From a virus: DNA of 35,126 bases. The stretch spans positions 1 through 35,126 of the IMG/VR virus record IMGVR_UViG_3300032236_000198, one strand, 5' to 3'. Shown one piece after another: positions 1 through 7,044 of the stretch; within the stretch, counting starts at the first letter, position 1, and each line of letters opens with the position of its first letter. The translations under genes were made by a program, and so were the position numbers. Below the pieces are notes generated by a model. The model saw nothing but the letters and a program-made list of their open reading frames with translations. It had not been told where the DNA came from and did no database searches.

Positions 1-7
1 CGTTGCT

Positions 8-1441
8 GTGCCGCACCGGCTGGAGGAAACCATCGTGCTCCGGAACCTGGGGCACGCAGCGCCGAGTCCGATCGAGCACCACTACGACTGGCCCGGGCGG
101 TTCAAACCGTTCGAGGCGCAGCGCTCGACCGCGTCATTCCTGACAGTGAACCCGAAAGGGTTCGTGCTCTCAGAGATGGGCACCGGCAAGACGCTTGCTT
201 GCTTGTGGGCCTGGGACTACCTGCGCTCGATCGGCAAGACGCAGAAGCTCTTGGTCGTCGCACCCCTTAGTACGCTGGAGTGCGTGTGGGCCGACGAGAT
301 ATTCGGCAACCTGCCACACCTGCAAGTGGCCGTGCTGCACGGGAGCAAGGAGCGGAGACTCAAGCTCCTCGCAAATAATTCGTTCGACGTCTACGTCGTG
401 AACCACCACGGCGTGGAGGTAATCGCCAAGGAACTCGAGGCGAAGTCCGAAATTGATACCATCATTGTAGACGAAGTCGCTGTGTTCCGGAACGCGCAGA
501 CTGCCCTGTGGAAGGCGCTCAACAAAGTCTGCCGCGGTCGCACGCGACTGTGGGCCATGACCGGGACGCCGACACCGAACGAGCCGACCGACGCGTACGG
601 TCAGTGCAAGCTGGTGCTGCCCGGCAGGGTGCCGCAGTTCTTCGGCCAGTTCCGCGACATGGTTATGAAAAAGAAATCCATGTTCAAGTGGGAGCCACGC
701 GATGACGCCCTCGATACCGTAGCGGCCCTCATGCGTCCGAGCATCAGGTTCGTGCGCTCTGAATGCACAGACTTGCCTGAGACGATCTACATGGATCGAA
801 GCGTCGACCTGACCAGTGAACAGAGGGCCGCCTACAAGCAGATGCTCGGAACCCTAAAAGCTGAGCTTGCTAACGGGAGTCTGCTCGCCGTCAACGAGGC
901 GGTCAAGCTCGGGAAGCTCTTGCAGATTTGCTGTGGTGCAGCCTACGACCCCAAAGGCAACACGGTCCACGTCGACGTCTCCACACGCATCAGTGAGTTG
1001 CTGGAGATCATCGAGCAGTCGGAGGGGAATGTTCTAGTGTTCGTGCCTTTTACGTCAGCGCTTGAGCAGATCGCTGCAAAGGTAAGCGAGCATCATGTAA
1101 CTGGTGTGGTGCATGGTGGCGTCAGCAAGTCGGCGCGCGATACGATCTTCCGTGAGTTCCAGAAGGCCAAGGAGATGCGCGTCTTGGTCGCCAACGCTGG
1201 GACACTTAGTCACGGCTTAACCTTGACAGCAGCGAACACCATCGTGTGGTTCGGGCCGCCCACCAGCAGCGAGCAGTACGAGCAGGCCAACGCTCGCGTG
1301 ACGCGGCCCGGCCAGACGAGGACGACGTTCATCACACACATGATGGGGAGCCCCGTAGAAAAGCGGATTTACAGTCGGTTGCGTAAGCGTCAGTCACTTC
1401 AAGGGTTACTGCTTAACATGCTCACAGATGGTGAAGCATAG
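8..1441 (+). CDS. SNF2-type DEAH-box helicase/ATPase (5' end uncertain)
   Basis: Superfamily 2 helicase of the SNF2/Rad54-like kind that phages carry in replication or recombination modules; it would act on phage DNA in the cytoplasm. Visible motifs: Walker A GTGKT at residues 58-62, DEVA box at 155-158, TGTP (motif III) at 185-188, an AGTLSHGLTL motif V region near 397-406, and motif VI with Q426, R430, R433 and GQ at 435-436. Both RecA lobes are therefore present in 477 aa, a normal length for compact phage SNF2 proteins. The GTG at position 8 is the first possible start, but the frame is open to the window edge, so the true start may lie outside. The substrate (fork, recombination intermediate) cannot be told from sequence. 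The family call is firm; the role in replication is inferred from the neighbouring primase-helicase. Confidence 0.92.
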   Translation: MPHRLEETIVLRNLGHAAPSPIEHHYDWPGRFKPFEAQRSTASFLTVNPKGFVLSEMGTGKTLACLWAWDYLRSIGKTQKLLVVAPLSTLECVWADEIFGNLPHLQVAVLHGSKERRLKLLANNSFDVYVVNHHGVEVIAKELEAKSEIDTIIVDEVAVFRNAQTALWKALNKVCRGRTRLWAMTGTPTPNEPTDAYGQCKLVLPGRVPQFFGQFRDMVMKKKSMFKWEPRDDALDTVAALMRPSIRFVRSECTDLPETIYMDRSVDLTSEQRAAYKQMLGTLKAELANGSLLAVNEAVKLGKLLQICCGAAYDPKGNTVHVDVSTRISELLEIIEQSEGNVLVFVPFTSALEQIAAKVSEHHVTGVVHGGVSKSARDTIFREFQKAKEMRVLVANAGTLSHGLTLTAANTIVWFGPPTSSEQYEQANARVTRPGQTRTTFITHMMGSPVEKRIYSRLRKRQSLQGLLLNMLTDGEA

Positions 1442-1463
1442 ACCAGAAACTTGCTAACAACTA

Positions 1464-1492
1464 TTGACATAGCTGCCTAACTGGTGTAAGGT
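1464..1492 (+). promoter_or_regulatory. Sigma70-like promoter candidate in the early block
   Basis: A perfect -35 TTGACA (1464-1469) is followed after 17 bases by a weak -10 TAAGGT (1487-1492), ending about 25 bases before the next start codon at 1517. Three CTAAC words (1453-1458, 1476-1481, 1494-1499) lie in and around it and may be an operator. The -10 is poor, so strength is uncertain. Confidence 0.45.
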
Positions 1493-1516
1493 AGCTAACA
1501 CTTAAGGAGACGAGAC

Positions 1517-1897
1517 ATGGACACAAACAAAGTAGTCGCCGCTTATGTAAAGCTGCGCGACATGAAGGCAGCGAGAGCTAAGCAGTTCAAGGAAGAGATC
1601 GCCAAGATCGAGGAAGCCATGGACAAGTTGGACGCCCGACTGCTGGCGCACCTGCAAGCTGCTAACGCGGAGAGCATCCGCACCGAGGCAGGGACCTTCT
1701 TCAAAACCACGAAGACATCTGCTACAGTGGCGGACTGGGATAGTTTCCTGGCATACGTGCTGGCCAACGAGGCGTATCACATGTTAGAGAAGCGCGTCGC
1801 CAAGCAAGGCGTCGTGGAGTTCAAGGAAGAGAAGAACGATCTCCCGCCCGGCGTGGACTGGCGTGAGGTGCAGACCATCGGCGTGCGGCGTTCATAA
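1517..1897 (+). CDS. Small phage protein of unknown function
   Basis: A 126-aa soluble protein with a helical, charged N-terminal half (residues 1-50, rich in Lys, Glu and Ala, coiled-coil-like) and a more compact C-terminal part containing VADWDSF and LPPGVDWREV. I recognise the general look of a small protein often found in podophage replication regions but know of no assigned function. The start is supported by a strong Shine-Dalgarno AAGGAG at 1504-1509, eight bases before ATG. It stands between the SNF2 helicase and the possible ssDNA-binding protein, so a DNA-replication accessory role is plausible but only inferred from position. Confidence 0.82.
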   Translation: MDTNKVVAAYVKLRDMKAARAKQFKEEIAKIEEAMDKLDARLLAHLQAANAESIRTEAGTFFKTTKTSATVADWDSFLAYVLANEAYHMLEKRVAKQGVVEFKEEKNDLPPGVDWREVQTIGVRRS

Positions 1898-1921
1898 AGA
1901 ATTTTCAAAGGAGACAAGACT

Positions 1922-2950
1922 ATGGGCGAACTCGTCCTTTTCAATGGCGATACCGGCAACCTTCCGGCTCACATTCGCAATGCCTTCGGAAGTCCAGACA
2001 CTAATACTGATCTTTCATCCGGAGTAGGTAATTCTTTTCCAGTAATTTCCATAAAGGGAAAAGTCTTTCACGTTTGTCAAGGCGACGAGAAGACCTTGAT
2101 CGCCAACGAAGACGGCGACGCCAAGGGCTCGATCGAGGTGGTGATCCTCCAGGCCAACCCCGGCATCTCCAAAGTCTACTATCCTGGCGGCTACGTCGAG
2201 GGGTCCGAGGAGAAGCCCACGTGCTACTCCAACGACGGCAAGGCACCCGGCGCTGATGCGCAAGAGCCTCAGTGCACCAAGTGCGCCATCTGCCCACACA
2301 ACGCGTGGGGCTCGCGCATCACCGAGAACGGTGCCAAGGGCAAGTCGTGCTCAGACAGCCGCAGGCTGGCCGTGGCGTCTCTCAACGATCTCGAGAACCC
2401 GATGCTGCTCCGCATCCCTGCGGCCACCCTGAAGGAGCTGACGGCCTACGCTGACCTGCTCACGAGACGTCGGGTGCCATACAAGGCTGTCGTCACCAAG
2501 ATCGCCTTTGATCACACGGTGGCGCATCCGAAGCTGACGTTTAAGCCGACGCGGTTCCTGTCTGACGTAGAAGCCGACATCGTGATCGACGTGCTGCAGC
2601 GGCCCGTCATCGCGGAGATCACCGGCATGGCCCCGGCGCAGGAAACGCTGGACATCGAAGGCACGCCACCGGCTAGGCTGATGGGGCCATCGTCGTCGAT
2701 GGAGGCAACAGTTGATCGCCTCCCCACCAAGCCGAAGCCGACCGTGGTGAAGAAGCACACCGCCACCGAGGCAGACGTCGAGGAGGTTCTGGAGCCGAAG
2801 CCTGAACCCGCGAAGGTCAAGGTCGAGACCAAGCCAAAGGCTGAGCCGAAACCCAAGGCCGAGCCGAAACCTAAAGCCGCCCCGAAGGTCGTAGAGGCTG
2901 ACGAGGAGTCACTCGATGACATCCTTGCTGGTCTGGACAACGACGACTAA
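1922..2950 (+). CDS. Cys-cluster protein with acidic tail, possible ssDNA-binding protein
   Basis: A 342-aa protein in three parts. The N-terminal domain (about 35-240) holds a cysteine cluster, C118-x2-C121-x2-C124-x18-C143, that could bind zinc or an Fe-S centre. A basic, proline-rich linker follows, with three KPKAEP-like repeats around 304-322. The last 20 residues are strongly acidic and end in LDNDD. A folded domain, flexible linker and acidic C-terminal tip is the layout of phage and bacterial single-strand-binding proteins, where the tip recruits partner enzymes; its place between two helicase genes fits. I see no direct sequence match to T7 gp2.5 or bacterial SSB, so the function is inference. 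Start supported by AAGGAG at 1908-1913, in a leader nearly the same as that of the preceding gene. Confidence 0.8.
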   Translation: MGELVLFNGDTGNLPAHIRNAFGSPDTNTDLSSGVGNSFPVISIKGKVFHVCQGDEKTLIANEDGDAKGSIEVVILQANPGISKVYYPGGYVEGSEEKPTCYSNDGKAPGADAQEPQCTKCAICPHNAWGSRITENGAKGKSCSDSRRLAVASLNDLENPMLLRIPAATLKELTAYADLLTRRRVPYKAVVTKIAFDHTVAHPKLTFKPTRFLSDVEADIVIDVLQRPVIAEITGMAPAQETLDIEGTPPARLMGPSSSMEATVDRLPTKPKPTVVKKHTATEADVEEVLEPKPEPAKVKVETKPKAEPKPKAEPKPKAAPKVVEADEESLDDILAGLDNDD

Positions 2951-2974
2951 GCCATACTGGGGGAGACGCGACTG

Positions 2975-3247
2975 ATGTTCAGATATGTCAAGGCTGCAGA
3001 GCTTAAGCCCTGCGACATAGCCAGACTGTTAGGCGTCAGTCGCGTCACGGCCTCCTTGTGGCTGCATGGCCGCAATCATCCCCACCATCTGCTGATAAGT
3101 AGAGTAAGCAGGTTACTTGACAGCGTTAGGCTATGCGTGGATAGTGGAGCCTTCCCTGTCCCTCGCACTATCTCGCGTCGCGAGAGGGGCCTGTACATCC
3201 GCACTGCCCTTGAGGCAGTTGGCTGGAAAGATAACTCCGAAAACTAA
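2975..3247 (+). CDS. Small helix-turn-helix DNA-binding protein
   Basis: A 90-aa protein with a Cro/C1-like helix-turn-helix: residues 12-31 (KPCDIARLLGVSRVTASLWL) give the helix, turn and recognition helix with the usual small residue and LGVS turn. The C-terminal part is basic. It is preceded by a GGGGGAG ribosome site at 2959-2965. The size and position in the early block suggest a transcription regulator of the phage, perhaps of the CTAAC-flanked promoters, but no operator was shown to match it. It could also be a replication accessory protein. Confidence 0.72.
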   Translation: MFRYVKAAELKPCDIARLLGVSRVTASLWLHGRNHPHHLLISRVSRLLDSVRLCVDSGAFPVPRTISRRERGLYIRTALEAVGWKDNSEN

Positions 3248-3302
3248 AGACTGACATTTCAATTGTGCCGCGTAGAAATCCCAGAACATGCAAGGGGGCC
3301 TT

Positions 3303-3926
3303 ATGCGCGCGCTCGATTTGACTGGACAGACGTTTGGACACTGGACTGTGGTACGCCTTGCGACCAAAGGATCGGGCGGTAAATCGTGTAGTTGGGAGTG
3401 CGCGTGTGAGTGCGGCACCGTGCGCGTGGTGTCTGGAGGTGAATTGCAGCGCGGCAATACGAAATCCTGCGGGTGTCATAGGCGTGAACTGCGGATGGTT
3501 GCCGCAGGCTGGGATGGAAAATCTCGCACACCAGAGTATGGTAGCTGGCACGCGATGATCGGGCGATGCACCAAGCCTGACAACGATTGCTTCGAATACT
3601 ATGGTGGCCGCGGCATTACTGTCTGTGACAGGTGGCTAACATCGTTCGAGAACTTCCTAACTGACATGGGGCCGAAGCCCTCACTACATCATACGATTGA
3701 AAGGATAGACAACAACAAGGGCTACGAACCCGGCAACTGCAAGTGGGCTACTCTATCAGAGCAAGCACGTAATAGGCGTGACAACGTGTTGCTAGAGCAC
3801 GACGAGAAGGTACAATGCCTAGCAGCATGGGCTGACGATTTAGGTATTAAGCAGACTACATTACGAATGCGTCTCAAGCGAGGGTGGAGTGCGGAGAGAA
3901 TACTAACCACGCCCGTCAACGCCTAA
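3303..3926 (+). CDS. HNH homing-endonuclease-like protein with C-terminal HTH
   Basis: A 207-aa member of the phage HNH/AP2-type homing-endonuclease-like family. The N-terminal DLTGQTFG strand leads into a Cys cluster (CACECG at 33-38 and CGC at 56-58). The central part has the family landmarks YGSWHAMIGRC, YYGGRGITVCDRW, then RIDNNKGY and CKWATLSEQARNRR, the degenerate HNH core. Residues about 163-197 form a DNA-binding helix-turn-helix (DDLGIKQTTLRMRLKRGWS). Such genes are usually free-standing mobile endonucleases that nick phage DNA near their own site; activity here is unproven. I prefer ATG 3303 over ATG 3288 because AAGGGGG lies just ahead of 3303 and the family normally starts with this strand. 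GC content is lower than in neighbours (31 of 60 bases in the line at 3601), consistent with insertion. Confidence 0.85.
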   Translation: MRALDLTGQTFGHWTVVRLATKGSGGKSCSWECACECGTVRVVSGGELQRGNTKSCGCHRRELRMVAAGWDGKSRTPEYGSWHAMIGRCTKPDNDCFEYYGGRGITVCDRWLTSFENFLTDMGPKPSLHHTIERIDNNKGYEPGNCKWATLSEQARNRRDNVLLEHDEKVQCLAAWADDLGIKQTTLRMRLKRGWSAERILTTPVNA

Positions 3927-3941
3927 CATTGGGACACTCTC

Positions 3942-6866
3942 ATGGACATGCTGGATTTCCTCGGGCGCGTTCTGCCCGCTCAAGGCCGTAGGTGTGCTGG
4001 CGTACTTCAAGCTAAGAAATTTCGCAACGTCTTCTTCTCTACGAATGAGGAGTTGGTGGCGTTCAGTAGGCGCGTAGACGCCAAGGGCGTCGATGTTTAT
4101 TTCGGATGCGCCACCTATGGACAAGCTAACAACAGGACACAAGATAACGTAGTGTTCGCGCGGTCCTTCTGGTGCGACTTGGATTGCGGCCCAGGAAAAG
4201 GTTACGCTACGCAGGCTGCTGCTGTTAAAGCAGTCGTGGCATTTTGCAAGGCGGTCGGCCTGCCTACGCCGATGATCGTGTCATCTGGCAAGGGTATCCA
4301 TATCTACTTTTGCACTCCGGAAGATATAACCCCCGCGAACTGGACACAGACCGCCGAACTCTTGAAGCGCGCCACTAAGAAGTTCAAACTTCAAGTGGAC
4401 TATTCTCGATCGACCGATCGAGCAAGCGTCCTCCGGTGCATAGAGACACGGAACCACAAAGACCCGAGCAACCCCCTGCCGGTCAAGCTACTCCACAAAG
4501 GCCAGATCACCACACACCCAGAGTTCCACCTGCAGCTCACCAAGTACGTTGGCGAGGCCGACGACCTTGGCATCGAAGGTGCTGTCGATCCAAGACTGGC
4601 AGGAGATAACGCAGACCTCGCATCACCACGACGGGAGTTCAAGCCATCGGACGCAAACGCAATCGCAGATCGCTGCGCCGCAATCGGCGCGATGCGAGAC
4701 ACGGGCGGCAATATCGCGGAGCCACACTGGTACGCGGCGATCGGAGTCCTGGCACGGACGAAGCAGGGCGGCATCATCTGCCACGAGTGGAGCAAGGGCC
4801 ACCCGAACTACAGCCGCCTGGAGACACAGACGAGGATCGAGCGTTCGCTTGGGCTAAGTGGTCCTACGACCTGTGACAAAATGAGCGACGGCTTCGCAAG
4901 CTGCCAGTCCTGCAAGTACCGCGGCAACATCAAATCCCCGATCGAGTTGGGCGAGGCCGCACCGGCTGCAGTCGTGACTGACCAAGTCACTGTACAAGCG
5001 ACTGCAACGACTCCACCGCCCACGTCGGACATCCCAGACTTCCCCGAGCACTACGGCTGGGGCCTGTACCCTGGCACCAAAGGCAAAGAGGTTCTCTGGG
5101 TCGAGCACTGGGAGGATATCGAGGACGGCGAAGGTGGCACAACCCCGGGCTGGGTTAAGAGCACGTTGCTCCCATATAAACTATGGCCCATCGCTCGCGT
5201 CGAGACGTCGGCCAAAGTCTATTCGATGAACATGTACATGGAGAAGGAGCGCGGTGACGTGACTGAGTTTGCACTGGACTCGAGCGTGGTCGCGGAGGGC
5301 GGCTCGAAGCTGTTCTCAGAACTGGGATCACGTGAGATGAACCTCAACCAGAAAGACAAGATCGCCATCCAACAGTATCTTAACGCATGGGTCGGACACC
5401 TGCGCCAGACCTACGCTGCCACACCGAGCATCACTCAGTACGGCTGGCACAACGGTGGTTTCATCGTCGGACGTGACAACCTCCACGGAACTGGTATCGG
5501 CAAGGCTGTACTCCGTGAGGCTGCTGCAGACTACGCAGAGTTCTTCGAACCGAGTGGAGACCTCGACACCTGGGTGGACGCCGTCGACAAGGCGTACAAC
5601 CACCCCGGCCTTGAAGCGCTTCAGTTCTGTGTGCTGGGCTCGTTCGCTGCTCCGCTGTGGTCGCTGCTCATGGGGTCCGCTGGTGGTGTCATCGTCTACG
5701 CGCATTCCAAAGACACGGGCCTCGGCAAGACGACTGCGCAGAAGGTAGGTTTGTCTGCGTGGGGCAACCCTGCGAACCTCGTGCGCCAGGAAGGTGGCTT
5801 TACGATCAACGCGCTATATGGTCACATAGGCGTCATGCAAAACCTGCCGGTGGTGATCGACGAGTTCACCAACTCCAAGACTGATTTCGCCAGCCAGCTC
5901 GTCTACTCCGTGTCCGCAGGCCAGGGCAAGGCGCGCATGTCGCAGGACGCCAAGCTGCAGAAAACAGCTAACTGGAGCACGATTGTTTTGGCGTCTGGGA
6001 ACAATCTGATCACGGAGAAGTTGTCAGTCCATCGTGCTGATGCGTCTGCAGAAATGTCCCGCGTGTGGGAGTTCACAGTCGCCTGCAAGTCGCCACTCGA
6101 CAAGCGTCTGGCGAAGCCGTTGTTCCGCAAGTTCGACGAGAACTATGGGCACGCCGGTCGCGCGTACATGGAGTATGTAGTTGCAAACAAAGATAAAATC
6201 CGGAAGATGCTGGCGGCAGTTCAGGACCGGTTCGACGTCGACCATGACATCACTCAAGGCGAGCGTTACTGGTCTGCGTTGCACGCTTGCGTGTTGACAT
6301 CACTGGCGATTTGCAGGAAGCTCGGGCTTGTCCAATTCGACCAAGCAGCTATGAAGTCATGGATAAAAAAACAACTACAAACTAACAGGTGGCAGATCAG
6401 CAGTAACGTGCCCACGATGCTCGACCAGTTCGCTAACATGCTACTCGACCTTGGCCCTGGCATCCTAACCACGATCGGTGACGGCCAGAACAACGGCCCC
6501 ATCCGAGTGGAGCGTCCCATCGTCGGACCAGTTACAGGGCGCATAATCCTTGCGGACCCCGGCAACACGGCAGTCCGAGAGGTGATCTATATCGCGAGTG
6601 ACGCCGCCAAGAAGTGGTGCGTGAAACATTCAGTAGCCTACGAGGACATGCGTCGCGAACTCGTGGCGAACCAGATCGTAAAGGACAAGACAGTCCAAGT
6701 TTGCCTAGGAAAGGGAACGTCGGGATACGCGGGCAACCGTGCAAGGAGTTTGGAGATTAGCCCCAGTGCAATGCGTGACGTGTTCGGGGACACACCTTTA
6801 GCCGACAAGATTACAGCATTGACAAGTGGGGATGATAATGGCCGACAACAAGCAGTTAAAAGATGA
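3942..6866 (+). CDS. Primase-helicase: AEP primase fused to DUF927-like ATPase
   Basis: A 974-aa fusion that should prime DNA synthesis and unwind the fork. Residues 1 to about 205 form an archaeo-eukaryotic primase domain: metal ligands in FWCDLDCG (D79, D81), the SSGKGIHIYF motif with H120, and D153/D159 before RASVLRC. Residues about 238-335 look like a PriCT-type C-terminal primase domain with C245, C311, C321 and C324 as a possible zinc knuckle. After a Thr/Pro linker (about 340-365), residues 370-970 carry a DUF927-like helicase with Walker A DTGLGKTT (K586) and Walker B VVIDEF (D630, E631). Starts at 3942 and 3948 are both possible; the ribosome site is weak. It is the last large gene of the + block and overlaps the following small gene. 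Confidence 0.9.
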   Translation: MDMLDFLGRVLPAQGRRCAGVLQAKKFRNVFFSTNEELVAFSRRVDAKGVDVYFGCATYGQANNRTQDNVVFARSFWCDLDCGPGKGYATQAAAVKAVVAFCKAVGLPTPMIVSSGKGIHIYFCTPEDITPANWTQTAELLKRATKKFKLQVDYSRSTDRASVLRCIETRNHKDPSNPLPVKLLHKGQITTHPEFHLQLTKYVGEADDLGIEGAVDPRLAGDNADLASPRREFKPSDANAIADRCAAIGAMRDTGGNIAEPHWYAAIGVLARTKQGGIICHEWSKGHPNYSRLETQTRIERSLGLSGPTTCDKMSDGFASCQSCKYRGNIKSPIELGEAAPAAVVTDQVTVQATATTPPPTSDIPDFPEHYGWGLYPGTKGKEVLWVEHWEDIEDGEGGTTPGWVKSTLLPYKLWPIARVETSAKVYSMNMYMEKERGDVTEFALDSSVVAEGGSKLFSELGSREMNLNQKDKIAIQQYLNAWVGHLRQTYAATPSITQYGWHNGGFIVGRDNLHGTGIGKAVLREAAADYAEFFEPSGDLDTWVDAVDKAYNHPGLEALQFCVLGSFAAPLWSLLMGSAGGVIVYAHSKDTGLGKTTAQKVGLSAWGNPANLVRQEGGFTINALYGHIGVMQNLPVVIDEFTNSKTDFASQLVYSVSAGQGKARMSQDAKLQKTANWSTIVLASGNNLITEKLSVHRADASAEMSRVWEFTVACKSPLDKRLAKPLFRKFDENYGHAGRAYMEYVVANKDKIRKMLAAVQDRFDVDHDITQGERYWSALHACVLTSLAICRKLGLVQFDQAAMKSWIKKQLQTNRWQISSNVPTMLDQFANMLLDLGPGILTTIGDGQNNGPIRVERPIVGPVTGRIILADPGNTAVREVIYIASDAAKKWCVKHSVAYEDMRRELVANQIVKDKTVQVCLGKGTSGYAGNRARSLEISPSAMRDVFGDTPLADKITALTSGDDNGRQQAVKR

Positions 6867-7005
6867 AGTCAACGCGATACTCGACGAACACTTTGGAGCT
6901 ACGCCAATCCCATCTCGGACGGAGAAGACGAAGGTAAGGCATTTTATTTCGGAGAAGGGACGGCACAAGGTGTCCCACCCGGTACGCCGCCAAGCAGTGG
7001 CGTGA
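6838..7005 (+). CDS. 55-aa basic protein overlapping the primase-helicase end
   Basis: An ATG at 6838 inside the last codons of the primase-helicase opens a 55-aa frame ending in TGA at 7003-7005, 29 bases of overlap. The protein starts MADNKQLKDEVN and has a basic C-terminal half with KGRHKVSHPVRR. A GTGGGGAT sequence just ahead could act as ribosome site. It is followed directly by the terminator, so it fits as the last gene of the early transcript. No family recognised; a small coding gene is likely but not certain. Confidence 0.5.
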   Translation: MADNKQLKDEVNAILDEHFGATPIPSRTEKTKVRHFISEKGRHKVSHPVRRQAVA

Positions 7006-7015
7006 CCTAGAAGTT

Positions 7016-7042
7016 GCCCCGGTGGTTAGCCGGGGCTTTTTC
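7016..7042 (+). terminator. Rho-independent terminator between the convergent blocks
   Basis: A perfect 7-bp GC stem, GCCCCGG (7016-7022) with CCGGGGC (7030-7036), loop of seven, is followed by TTTTTCG. On the + strand this is a classic intrinsic terminator eleven bases after the small gene. On the - strand the stem lies just after the stop of the giant virion protein but is not followed by a T run, so termination in that direction is less sure. Confidence 0.9.
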
Positions 7043-7044
7043 GT

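Noticed and set aside
3288-3302. Upstream ATG for the HNH gene
   Set aside because: The AAGGGGG ribosome site overlaps the first codons of this version and fits the ATG at 3303.
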